Shown: piece after piece, positions 1 to 6,258 of the stretch
How the letters are laid out: each line of letters starts with the position of its first letter
How positions within the stretch are numbered: the stretch's first letter is position 1
Source: Bacteroidota bacterium
Lineage (GTDB): Bacteria > Bacteroidota > Bacteroidia > B-17B0 > Aurantibacillaceae
Reading direction: 5' to 3'
Assembly: GCA_947474485.1 (NCBI GenBank)
Contig: CANJJP010000021.1
Coordinates: 1 to 10,585 of the forward strand
Length of the DNA stretch: 10,585 nucleotides
The notes under the pieces: model-generated
What the model saw: the letters and a program-made list of their open reading frames with translations, nothing else
Told to the model about the DNA's origin: nothing
Database searches by the model: none
Made by a program: the position numbers and the translations under genes

Positions 1-1
1 A

Positions 2-907
2 GATGCTGCAAAAAATTTAGGCAAACCAATACTAATTGCAAAAGCGAACAATTTATTGGGAGTTATAAATTTTAGATCAGGGAAATTAGAAAAAGCACTT
101 GCTTTCCATACGAAAGCTTTAGAAATTAGAGAACAACTTAATGACAAAGAAGGAATTGCTTTTAGTCGCCAAAATATAGGCAATGTATTAAGCGACATGA
201 ACAAAAAACAAGAAGCAGAAACCTCTTATTTAAAGGCATTGCAATTGTTTAATGAACTAAACAACTTAAAACAAAAATCAATTACTTTAAATAATTTGGG
301 GATTTTAAAATTTGAGGCTGATCAGTTGGATGCTGCAAAACAATATTTCACACAATCATTAGCAATTGGAGAAAAGCTAAGCGACCACGAATTACAAGCC
401 TTTTGTTATAATAACATGGGCGCAATTTATGAAGCAGAAAAAAATTATTCGGAAGCATTAGCTTATTACGAAGACGCTTTTGAATTGAGAGAATTAATGG
501 GTAATGAAATTGATATTGTAGATAGCTACAACAACATATCCTCTGTAGCTTTTGAATTAAACGATTTACAAAAGGCAAAAGGACTTTTATATAAAGCAAA
601 ATTAATAAGCGAACAAAATGATTACGCCGAAGGAAATTTATCTATCTACAATTTTTTGAAAGATATTTATGTACAAGAACAAAAGTTTGATTCTGCGCTC
701 GTTTATCAATCTCTTTATTACAAGCAAAAAGAGGCTTTATTAACTGAAAGCGATGAAGAGGAAAATACTGTTACATCACAAAACAACATAGAAGATAAAA
801 TCAGCATTGACAAATTAAAATCTGAGAACTACACACTAAAATACTTGATTGGCGTTTTATGTGTGTTTTTAATAATGGCAGCTTTACTACTTTATAAAAG
901 AAAATAA
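2..907 (+). CDS. TPR-repeat protein with C-terminal membrane anchor (5' end outside window)
   Basis: The frame is open to the left edge, so this is a 3' fragment of 301 residues; the TTG at 56 is internal and not a start. It holds about five to six tetratricopeptide repeats with a period near 40 residues, recognisable from recurring patterns such as NNLGILKFEADQLDAAKQYF, YNNMGAIYEAEKNYSEALAY and YNNISSVAFELNDLQKAKGL. A charged linker (SDEEEN) and a short coiled stretch lead to one transmembrane segment (YLIGVLCVFLIMAALLLY), and the protein stops at KRK just after it. TPRs bind other proteins. In Bacteroidota this layout (TPRs, one TM helix) usually continues into a histidine kinase or a LuxR-type DNA-binding domain, which is missing here. 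The stop is followed at once by the next gene, so I see no frameshifted remnant. The TPR part probably lies in the periplasm. The partner is unknown. Confidence 0.9.
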   Translation, partial: DAAKNLGKPILIAKANNLLGVINFRSGKLEKALAFHTKALEIREQLNDKEGIAFSRQNIGNVLSDMNKKQEAETSYLKALQLFNELNNLKQKSITLNNLGILKFEADQLDAAKQYFTQSLAIGEKLSDHELQAFCYNNMGAIYEAEKNYSEALAYYEDAFELRELMGNEIDIVDSYNNISSVAFELNDLQKAKGLLYKAKLISEQNDYAEGNLSIYNFLKDIYVQEQKFDSALVYQSLYYKQKEALLTESDEEENTVTSQNNIEDKISIDKLKSENYTLKYLIGVLCVFLIMAALLLYKRK

Positions 908-1248
908 TGAGTAAAAAAGATAAAATCAAAAAAGACATTGTGTATAGCACAAATCCAAATTTTAGTTACGAATCGGAAGAAAGTGATGATTTGGAAACCC
1001 TTGCTCCTGTTCAGCAAAATTTAAAAGTATATTTAGATAGATTAGGCGGCGGAAAAATGTTAAGCAGAGTAAACGGCTTTATAGGAAAAAATGAAGACTT
1101 AGAATCACTTGGAAAAATGCTAAAACAAAAATGCGGCGTTGGTGGAACAGTTAAAGAATGCGAAATTCTAATACAAGGCGAACACAGAGATAAAATTTTG
1201 GATATACTTATAAAAGCGGGTTATAAAGCAAAGAAAGCTGGCGGGTAA
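907..1248 (+). CDS. yciH: SUI1/eIF1-family translation factor (YciH-like)
   Basis: This 113-residue protein has a charged, probably disordered N-terminus (about residues 1-35) followed by a SUI1 domain (about 38-110). The domain shows the family pattern: a GGGK turn (residues 48-51), the region LGKMLKQKCGVGGTVK (GVGGT is the family hallmark), an ILIQGEH strand and a C-terminal helix ending in GYKAKKAGG. Eukaryotic eIF1 and bacterial YciH act at the small ribosomal subunit and influence initiation fidelity; the bacterial role is less settled. The ATG at 907 overlaps the TAA of the TPR gene (TAATG), which suggests translational coupling and a shared transcript. The length is normal for the family. 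A functional link to the TPR protein is not indicated by sequence. Confidence 0.93.
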   Translation: MSKKDKIKKDIVYSTNPNFSYESEESDDLETLAPVQQNLKVYLDRLGGGKMLSRVNGFIGKNEDLESLGKMLKQKCGVGGTVKECEILIQGEHRDKILDILIKAGYKAKKAGG

Positions 1249-1259
1249 ACAGATGCTGA

Positions 1260-1309
1260 AATATTGAGTTATTGAGCTATATAGCTTTAAAATCTCGCAA
1301 TAAAATATT
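1260..1309. terminator. Possible bidirectional terminator between convergent genes
   Basis: An imperfect inverted repeat sits in the 74-base gap between yciH (+) and the lipoprotein gene (-). AATATT at 1260-1265 pairs with AATATT at 1304-1309, and TTATTG at 1269-1274 pairs with CAATAA at 1298-1303, with a 3-base bulge (1266-1268). Inside lies a perfect 12-base palindrome, AGCTATATAGCT (1275-1286). The stem is almost pure A/T, so it would be weak. The position between two converging genes is the main support. Confidence 0.35.
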
Positions 1310-1322
1310 CAATTATTCTCTA

Positions 1323-1673
1323 TTAATTTTCAGCGTAATTATTTTCTACCCAACACTGCAGTTTATTTAACTCATCTTGCGATAAATTTTTATTCTTTGG
1401 CATCGTTTGTTGTTCAAGCACTGCAACCTTAAATCTTCCGCTATTAATGTATGGAGCCATACCTGCATAACTAGTGAAATTACCATAAGGAGAGCCTGCA
1501 ACGTGGCAAGATGAACCCGTGCAATTATTATCTATAATGGTTTTTATTCCTGAATTGTATGTTGGCTTGGAGCCATCGCAACTTGGAGTTAGTTTTTTTC
1601 CTTTCTTACAAGAAAAAACTAAGGAGCTTGCAATAATTCCAACAGCTAAAAAACTAATAATTGTTCTATTCAT
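1323..1673 (-). CDS. Small c-type-cytochrome-like lipoprotein with a CX4CH haem motif
   Basis: This 116-residue protein starts with a lipoprotein signal: MNR, a hydrophobic stretch, and a lipobox ending SLVFSC with the lipidated Cys at residue 22, followed by KKGKK. The mature part contains CTGSSCH (C51, C56, H57), a CX4CH variant of the haem c attachment motif, and a downstream TMPKNKNLSQDEL in which M91 followed by Pro is the likely second axial ligand, as in class I cytochromes c. The C-terminal helix (LQCWVENNY) resembles the last helix of small cytochromes. Such short CX4CH lipoproteins are familiar in Bacteroidota, usually as uncharacterised proteins. A periplasmic electron-transfer role is inferred. 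Two extra cysteines (C32 and C107) could form a disulphide. The gene lies downstream of sdhB on the same strand but behind a strong terminator, so it is probably a separate unit. Confidence 0.8.
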   Translation of the reverse strand: MNRTIISFLAVGIIASSLVFSCKKGKKLTPSCDGSKPTYNSGIKTIIDNNCTGSSCHVAGSPYGNFTSYAGMAPYINSGRFKVAVLEQQTMPKNKNLSQDELNKLQCWVENNYAEN

Positions 1674-1680
1674 AATGCAA

Positions 1681-1711
1681 TAAATTTACGCATAAGATTT
1701 TAGAAAACAAA
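1681..1711 (-). promoter_or_regulatory. Possible promoter of the haem lipoprotein gene
   Basis: On the minus strand, TTTG (1711-1708) is followed after 19 bases by TAAATTTA (1688-1681), one base away from the Bacteroidota -7 consensus TAnnTTTG. The -33 part lies in the T-tract of the sdhB terminator. The start of transcription would fall only a few bases before the ATG at 1673, giving a nearly leaderless message. The match is on short AT-rich motifs and remains tentative. Confidence 0.35.
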
Positions 1712-1752
1712 AACGCCCGTTCTTAAGCAAGCTCAGAATGACGGGCGTTTTT
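1709..1752 (-). terminator. Intrinsic terminator of the sdh operon
   Basis: A perfect 12-base inverted repeat, AAAAACGCCCGT (1709-1720) and ACGGGCGTTTTT (1741-1752), encloses a 20-base loop. Read on the minus strand, the GC-rich stem is followed by TTTTTGTTTTCT, a good U-tract. It starts about 20 bases after the sdhB stop. The A/T flanks are symmetrical, so it could also stop + strand read-through. The loop and right arm contain GTCATTCTGAGC (minus strand, 1742-1731), the core of an interspersed repeat that also occurs at 3073. Confidence 0.9.
1719..1742 (-). repeat. Degenerate second copy of the GTCATnCTGAGC repeat within the sdhB terminator
   Basis: Read on the minus strand, GTCATTCTGAGC (1742-1731) matches GTCATGCTGAGC at 3073-3084 in 11 of 12 bases. 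The following 12 bases match in only 6 positions, including AAG. The copy is inverted relative to the one at 3073 and has become, or been captured by, the terminator hairpin. Confidence 0.5.
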
Positions 1753-1771
1753 AAATAAAAAAATTACTTTA

Positions 1772-2548
1772 CTACTTCTTAACGTAAGTTAAACTTGAAG
1801 ATAAATATTCACGATTCATACGAGCAATGTTTTCTAAAGAAATACCTTTAGGGCATTCTGCTTCGCAAGCACCAGTGTTGGTACAAGCACCAAATCCTTC
1901 TTCATCCATTTGTCCAACCATATTTAGTACACGGCCTTTTGCTTCAACTTTTCCTTGAGGTAATAATGCTAATTGAGAAACTTTTGCAGAAACGAACAAC
2001 ATTGCTGAACCGTTTTTACAAGCTGCAACGCAAGCACCGCAGCCAATACAAGCAGCTGCATTAAATGCATCATCTGCATCATCCTTAGGAATTAAAATAT
2101 TATTTGCATCTTTTGCATTACCTGTATTTACAGAAACGAAACCACCAGAAGAAATAATACGATCAAATGCACTTCTGTCAACTGCTAAATCCTTAACAAC
2201 TGGGAAAGCAGCACTTCTCCATGGCTCAACAACAATTGTTTCACCATCGTTAAATGAACGCATATGTAATTGACAAGTAGTTACACCTTGCTTAGGACCA
2301 TGAGGTCTTCCGTTGATATACATACTGCACATACCACAAATACCTTCACGACAATCGTGATCAAATGCGATTGGCTCTTTGCCGTCTGTAATTAGTTTTT
2401 CATTTAACACATCAAACATTTCCAAAAACGACATATCTGTAGAAATACCTGATAATTGGTGCGTTTCAAGATTACCTGCTGCTTTAGCATTTTTTTGACG
2501 CCATACTTTTAAAGTAAGGTTTAATGTTTTTTCGCCTGATCCACTCAT
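1772..2548 (-). CDS. sdhB: Succinate dehydrogenase/fumarate reductase iron-sulfur subunit SdhB
   Basis: This 258-residue subunit carries electrons from the SdhA flavin to the haem/quinone sites of SdhC. All cluster ligands are visible: the [2Fe-2S] site C66, C71, C74 (CREGICGMC) and C92; the second domain with CIGCGACVAAC (C167, C170, C173, C177); and CTNTGACEAECP (C222, C228, C232). By analogy with known enzymes, C167, C170, C173 and C232 bind [4Fe-4S], and C177, C222 and C228 bind [3Fe-4S]. The protein is cytoplasmic and peripheral to the membrane. The sequence GRPHGPKQGVTTCQLHMRSF after the plant-type ferredoxin loop matches the Bacteroidota/fumarate-reductase-like branch rather than the proteobacterial one. 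The ATG lies 17 bases after the stop of the four-helix-bundle gene, so the two are very likely co-transcribed. No clear Shine-Dalgarno sequence is present, as usual for this phylum. Confidence 0.98.
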   Translation of the reverse strand: MSGSGEKTLNLTLKVWRQKNAKAAGNLETHQLSGISTDMSFLEMFDVLNEKLITDGKEPIAFDHDCREGICGMCSMYINGRPHGPKQGVTTCQLHMRSFNDGETIVVEPWRSAAFPVVKDLAVDRSAFDRIISSGGFVSVNTGNAKDANNILIPKDDADDAFNAAACIGCGACVAACKNGSAMLFVSAKVSQLALLPQGKVEAKGRVLNMVGQMDEEGFGACTNTGACEAECPKGISLENIARMNREYLSSSLTYVKK

Positions 2549-2565
2549 AATCGAAAATTTATTTA

Positions 2566-3024
2566 TTAGTAATTAGATGAACTTGATCCTGTTGTTGTTT
2601 TTAATTTATTGTTTAATGACTTAATTAAGCCATTCAACATTTTCTTTACTTCGTCAACCAAACCGAGTACTTTTTCTTCTTCTTCAATACTTATGCGGTC
2701 AACATTTTTTAATACGATAATATAGGTTTCAGTTGTAAATAATGAAGCTCTTGCTGTTTTTAATAATTGCAAGTAGTTCTTAGTGTTTTTTCTTCCCCAG
2801 CCTTCGGCAATTTTAGCTGGGATAGTAACTGCTGCCCCATTTAAATGACCAGCAAAAGCAAGCTTTTCAGAGTCAGTTAAATTTTGTGTTAAATGATAAA
2901 CGCTTTCAACTAATTGGATAGCACGTTGCCACACAATTAAATCACGATAAGAAGTAACGCGAGATTTCATCTCTATTTTTTCTTCTTCAAATATTGCATC
3001 GAATCCTGAATGATCTACGTTCAT
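2566..3024 (-). CDS. Four-helix-bundle protein (S23/23S rRNA intervening-sequence protein family) inside the sdh operon
   Basis: This 152-residue protein belongs to the four-helix-bundle family first met as ORFs in 23S rRNA intervening sequences. The hallmarks are SYRDLIVWQRAIQLVESVY (25-43), IPAKIAEGWGRK (68-79) and a third amphipathic helix, YLQLLKTARASLFTTET (84-100). The usual IA.GSl.E.ET signature is altered to ARASLFTTET. Helix four (about 113-140) is followed by a loose tail, TTTGSSSSNY. Family members are small cytoplasmic proteins, probably oligomeric, with no established biochemical role. The start is uncertain: the ATG at 3024 adds 18 residues before a second Met (2970-2968, MKSRVTSYRDL). 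That second Met fits the family's usual N-terminus and is preceded by a purine-rich stretch, AAAATAGAG. The gene sits between sdhA and sdhB, same strand, 85 bases after sdhA and 17 before sdhB. Confidence 0.9.
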   Translation of the reverse strand: MNVDHSGFDAIFEEEKIEMKSRVTSYRDLIVWQRAIQLVESVYHLTQNLTDSEKLAFAGHLNGAAVTIPAKIAEGWGRKNTKNYLQLLKTARASLFTTETYIIVLKNVDRISIEEEEKVLGLVDEVKKMLNGLIKSLNNKLKTTTGSSSSNY

Positions 3025-3072
3025 TTTTTTTGGTTTTAGGTTTTATTTTTAGTTTCTTCTTCTTGCCCCTGT

Positions 3073-3096
3073 GTCATGCTGAGCCTGTCGAAGCAT
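3073..3096 (+). repeat. Interspersed dyad repeat, GTCATGCTGAGC type
   Basis: This 24-base element begins GTCATGCTGAGC and ends GTCGAAGCAT. Its ends ATGCT (3076-3080) and AGCAT (3092-3096) can pair as a 5-base stem. I recognise it from memory as a short interspersed repeat common in intergenic DNA of Bacteroidota and other bacteria. It lies in the 85-base gap between sdhA and the four-helix-bundle gene. A degenerate copy in the opposite orientation (11 of the first 12 bases identical) is part of the sdhB terminator. Direct repeats TTTAGTTT at 3048-3055 and 3100-3107 flank it. Confidence 0.7.
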
Positions 3097-3109
3097 AGGT
3101 TTAGTTTTT

Positions 3110-5098
3110 CTATTTGTATGAACGTGCTGCAATTTTAATATTCTCGTATTTCAATTCTTCTTTGTGCAATTCCCAATTTCCAACTTCTTTCATTTCCCAA
3201 GCAGAAACAAACGAATAATTTTCATCATCACGTAATGCTTCACCTTCTTCAGTTTGGAACTCTTCACGGAAATGTCCACCGCAGCTTTCGTTACGAGTTA
3301 ATGCATCTACGCACATTAATTCTCCTAACTCAATAAAGTCGGCAACCCGCCCAGCTTTTTCTAACTCAGGGTTAAATTCATCCGCAGTCCCTGGAACGCG
3401 AACATCTTTCCAAAACTCTTCACGTATTTTTCTAATTTCAGAGATAGCCCATTTTAAACCTTCTTCGCTACGAGCCATTCCACATTTATCCCACATTATT
3501 TTTCCTAATGCTTTATGGAAAAAATCAACCGACTTAGTTCCTTTAATATTTAACATTTTTGTTAAACGCTCATTCACTTCTGCTTCGGCTTTCACAAATG
3601 CTTCGTGATCTGTTGAAATTGCCTTTGTTCTAATTTCTTCGCTAAGGTATTCGCCAATTGTGTATGGTAATACAAAATAACCATCAGCTAAACCTTGCAT
3701 TAATGCAGAAGCTCCTAAACGGTTGGCGCCATGATCGGAGAAGTTAGCCTCACCTAATGCATACATTCCCTCAACGTTAGTCATCAAGTTATAATCAACC
3801 CATAATCCACCCATTGTGTAATGCACAGCAGGATAAATACGCATTGGCAATTCATAAGGATCTTCACCAGTAATTTGTTTGTACATATCAAACAAGTTTC
3901 CGTATTTCTCTTTTACAACATCACGCCCTAACTCTTTAATTTTTTCTTGAGATGGGTTATGTAGATTTTGCTTACTTGCTTCAATTGTTCCGTAGCGCAT
4001 CATGTTAGCAGCAAAATCTAAGTAAACAGCTAATTTACTCGCACCTACTCCAAAACCCGCATCGCAACGCTCTTTTGCAGCACGAGATGCAACGTCACGT
4101 GGCACTAAGTTACCAAAAGCAGGGTATCTTCTTTCTAAGTAATAATCTCTTTCTTCTTCAGGAATCTCGTTTGGTTTACGAGTATCTCCAGCTTTTTTAG
4201 GAACCCAAATACGTCCATCATTACGCAACGACTCCGACATCAAGGTTAATTTTGATTGATGATCGCCACTAACTGGAATACAAGTAGGGTGAATTTGTGT
4301 AAAGCAAGGATTACCAAAGAAAGCACCCTTTTTGTGCGCTTTCCAAGCTGCAGTTACATTACTTCCCATTGCATTTGTAGAAAGGAAGAATACGTTACCG
4401 TAACCACCTGTTGCCAATACTACGGCGTGTCCAAAATGTCTTTCTAATTTGCCTGTAATTAAATCGCGAGCAATGATTCCACGAGCTTTACCATCGATTA
4501 CAACAACATCTAACATTTCGTGACGAGCGCATAATTTAACTGCACCCATTCCAACTTGGCGTTGTAGTGCTGAGTAAGCACCCAATAATAACTGTTGACC
4601 TGTTTGCCCCGCTGCGTAGAACGTACGTTGTACCTGTGTTCCACCGAATGAACGGTTACTTAATAATCCACCGTATTCACGAGCAAAAGGAACACCTTGA
4701 GCAACACACTGATCGATAATTGAACTCGATACTTCAGCTAAACGATGAACGTTTGCCTCACGCGCGCGGTAATCACCACCTTTAATTGTATCATAAAACA
4801 AACGGTAAACACTGTCACCATCGTTTTGATAATTTTTTGCAGCGTTGATGCCACCTTGCGCAGCAATACTATGTGCACGGCGAGGTGAATCTTGAAAACA
4901 AAATACTTTTACTTTGTAACCCATCTCTGCTAAAGATGCAGCAGCAGATGCTCCAGCTAAACCGGAACCAACTACAAGCACTTCCAAACTACGTTTGTTT
5001 GCAGGATTAACTAAATGAACTGTAGAACGGTATTTGGTCCATTTGTTCTCTAATGTTCCTTCTGGAATCTTAGCGTTTAGTTTAGATGATGAAGCCAT
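3110..5098 (-). CDS. sdhA: Succinate dehydrogenase/fumarate reductase flavoprotein subunit SdhA
   Basis: This 662-residue catalytic subunit interconverts succinate and fumarate using covalent FAD. It shows the dinucleotide-binding loop VVGSGLAGASAA (42-53), the covalent FAD site AHSIAAQGGIN (H76 by alignment with the known HT/SxxAQGG motif), and active-site residues in QIHPT (H270), SESLRNDG (E289, R292), RDVASRA (R339, the likely proton-shuttle Arg), VHYTMGG (H426) and GANRLGASAL (R460). All residues expected for an active enzyme are present. The C-terminal helical domain contains CGGHFREEFQTEEGEA. The length and the NRSFGGTQVQRTFYAAGQTG region fit the Bacteroidota/Bacillus-type enzymes that work with a single cytochrome b subunit and menaquinone. 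The gene follows sdhC by 80 bases. Direction in vivo (succinate oxidation or fumarate reduction) cannot be read from sequence. Confidence 0.98.
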   Translation of the reverse strand: MASSSKLNAKIPEGTLENKWTKYRSTVHLVNPANKRSLEVLVVGSGLAGASAAASLAEMGYKVKVFCFQDSPRRAHSIAAQGGINAAKNYQNDGDSVYRLFYDTIKGGDYRAREANVHRLAEVSSSIIDQCVAQGVPFAREYGGLLSNRSFGGTQVQRTFYAAGQTGQQLLLGAYSALQRQVGMGAVKLCARHEMLDVVVIDGKARGIIARDLITGKLERHFGHAVVLATGGYGNVFFLSTNAMGSNVTAAWKAHKKGAFFGNPCFTQIHPTCIPVSGDHQSKLTLMSESLRNDGRIWVPKKAGDTRKPNEIPEEERDYYLERRYPAFGNLVPRDVASRAAKERCDAGFGVGASKLAVYLDFAANMMRYGTIEASKQNLHNPSQEKIKELGRDVVKEKYGNLFDMYKQITGEDPYELPMRIYPAVHYTMGGLWVDYNLMTNVEGMYALGEANFSDHGANRLGASALMQGLADGYFVLPYTIGEYLSEEIRTKAISTDHEAFVKAEAEVNERLTKMLNIKGTKSVDFFHKALGKIMWDKCGMARSEEGLKWAISEIRKIREEFWKDVRVPGTADEFNPELEKAGRVADFIELGELMCVDALTRNESCGGHFREEFQTEEGEALRDDENYSFVSAWEMKEVGNWELHKEELKYENIKIAARSYK

Positions 5099-5153
5099 AT
5101 GTTTGTTAATGTTGAATGTGAAATTTTAAACTCTTTTAAATTTTTACTTTTCT

Positions 5154-5169
5154 CCCAATAGCTATCGGG
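5154..5169. repeat. 16-base near-perfect palindrome between sdhC and sdhA
   Basis: CCCAATAGCTATCGGG is self-complementary except for one A/C pair (5157/5166). In the minus-strand message this becomes a G-U wobble, so the sdh transcript can fold a 6-base-pair stem with an AGCU loop. No U-tract follows directly, so it is not a typical terminator. From memory, CCCGATAGCTATCGGG-like palindromes are frequent between genes in Bacteroidota genomes. Confidence 0.55.
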
Positions 5170-5178
5170 GCTTAAATT

Positions 5179-5844
5179 TTACTTTATTATTCCTAGGTGC
5201 ATTACTATTGGCATTGCTGCGAATAGGATTGTAACTATTACTGAAAAAGCTGAACCGATGAACTTTATCATTGGAGTATATTTTTTATGATTTAAACCTA
5301 ATGTTTGGAAAGCAGATTGGAAACCATGCAATAAATGGTAGCCTAAAGCAATAACGCCTAACATATAAATGGCAACATTGTACCACTCTTTGAAAACTTC
5401 ACGCATGCTTGCAAAAGTATCGTGCTCAGTATGACTGAAAACAGCAACTTTAGTAGGTACCCAAAAATGGGCTAAATGCACCACTAAAAATATTAACAAT
5501 AAAGAACCTAAAACTCCCATTGAGCGACTGTACCACTTGCTGTTAGCATTTCCTTTAGTAACTGCATATTTAATAGGACGAGCCTTGTTGTTATCTAAAG
5601 TAAGTTTAAGCGCCATAAAAATATGAGCTAATAAACCTACAAATAATCCAATTTCTAAGATTCGGATAATTGGGTTATGCGACATAAAATCAGCACCTTG
5701 GTTAAAAAGTACGCCGCCATCGTTAGCGAAAATCATTGAATTAAGTGTAACGTGAATCACCAAAAAGGAGATAAGGAATAATCCAGTTAAACCCATAATT
5801 ACTTTTTTTCCAATAGAAGATTTAGAAAATTTTTCGTTGCTCAT
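5179..5844 (-). CDS. sdhC: Succinate dehydrogenase cytochrome b subunit (b558 family) SdhC
   Basis: This is the membrane anchor, 221 residues, with five predicted transmembrane helices (about 16-37, 62-82, 110-130, 156-176, 192-216) that bind haem b and the quinone. Candidate haem ligands lie in the helices: H31 (LVIHV), H74 (LLAHIF), H123 and H126 (VVHLAHFW), H170 and H173 (GYHLLHGFQSAFQTLG). The last motif is typical of the b558 family, in which one subunit replaces separate SdhC and SdhD proteins. I chose the ATG at 5844-5842 (MSNEKFSKSSIGKKVIMGLTG). The open frame reaches further to 5973, but those 43 residues do not resemble the family, and a promoter-like site lies inside that stretch. 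First gene of the operon. With SdhA and SdhB it forms a three-subunit complex, most likely menaquinone-linked. Confidence 0.95.
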   Translation of the reverse strand: MSNEKFSKSSIGKKVIMGLTGLFLISFLVIHVTLNSMIFANDGGVLFNQGADFMSHNPIIRILEIGLFVGLLAHIFMALKLTLDNNKARPIKYAVTKGNANSKWYSRSMGVLGSLLLIFLVVHLAHFWVPTKVAVFSHTEHDTFASMREVFKEWYNVAIYMLGVIALGYHLLHGFQSAFQTLGLNHKKYTPMIKFIGSAFSVIVTILFAAMPIVMHLGIIK

Positions 5845-5875
5845 AAACAGTATTTTTTGTCGGTAATATTCGCTG

Positions 5876-5907
5876 CAAATATACGCGTGCAAATGCGGAT
5901 TAACAAG
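5876..5907 (-). promoter_or_regulatory. Probable sdhC operon promoter
   Basis: On the minus strand TATATTTG (5883-5876) matches the Bacteroidota -7 consensus TAnnTTTG exactly. CTTG (5907-5904) lies 20 bases upstream as a one-mismatch -33 element. Transcription would begin near 5870, leaving a leader of about 25 bases before the ATG at 5844. Confidence 0.6.
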
Positions 5908-6191
5908 CGATTTTACGAACAATAAGCTGTATGTTTTTTGTCCAACACTTAAAAAGGTCCAAAACATAGACAAAAAGGGTCAATTTAGAATCATTTTAAA
6001 TAAATTTAACTAATGAAAGCCTGATGACAAAACTAGTGCAATAAATGCTGCAGATATTTTAGTTTTATTGAACAAGAAAAAATGGTTGTTTTCGAGCGTT
6101 AAATTAATGAATACTCAATAAAGAATAACATATTGTATATCAGTTGATTAAAAAATGAAGTTTATCATGTTTGTAATTTCGATTTTTATAA

Positions 6192-6224
6192 TTTAACCAC
6201 TTTAGTCAAAATATCGTATTTTTG
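6192..6224 (+). promoter_or_regulatory. Possible promoter of the desaturase gene
   Basis: TATTTTTG (6217-6224) matches the -7 consensus TAnnTTTG exactly. TTTA (6192-6195), 21 bases upstream, is a one-mismatch -33 element. The leader would be about 70 bases and would include the dyad at 6259-6273. Confidence 0.45.
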
Positions 6225-6258
6225 TATTTCATGTTGGAAAAATGAAAGCTAACATTTT

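Noticed and set aside
348..599. Minus-strand open frame of 83 codons
   Set aside because: It lies antisense within the TPR gene, has no family resemblance and an unlikely composition; it is a shadow frame.
2566..3024. Link of the four-helix-bundle gene to a diversity-generating retroelement (Avd-like accessory protein)
   Set aside because: Avd shares the fold, but there is no reverse transcriptase, template repeat or variable-repeat target gene in the window.
2566..3024. A 23S rRNA intervening sequence carrying the gene
   Set aside because: The surrounding DNA is the sdh operon, with no rRNA sequence nearby.
4256..4447. Plus-strand open frame of 63 codons
   Set aside because: It lies antisense within sdhA near well-conserved catalytic motifs and shows no protein features of its own.
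5845..5973. N-terminal extension of sdhC to the ATG at 5973
   Set aside because: The 43 added residues do not look like the SdhC family, whose normal start is MSNEKFSKSSIGKK at 5844, and the best promoter match lies within this stretch.
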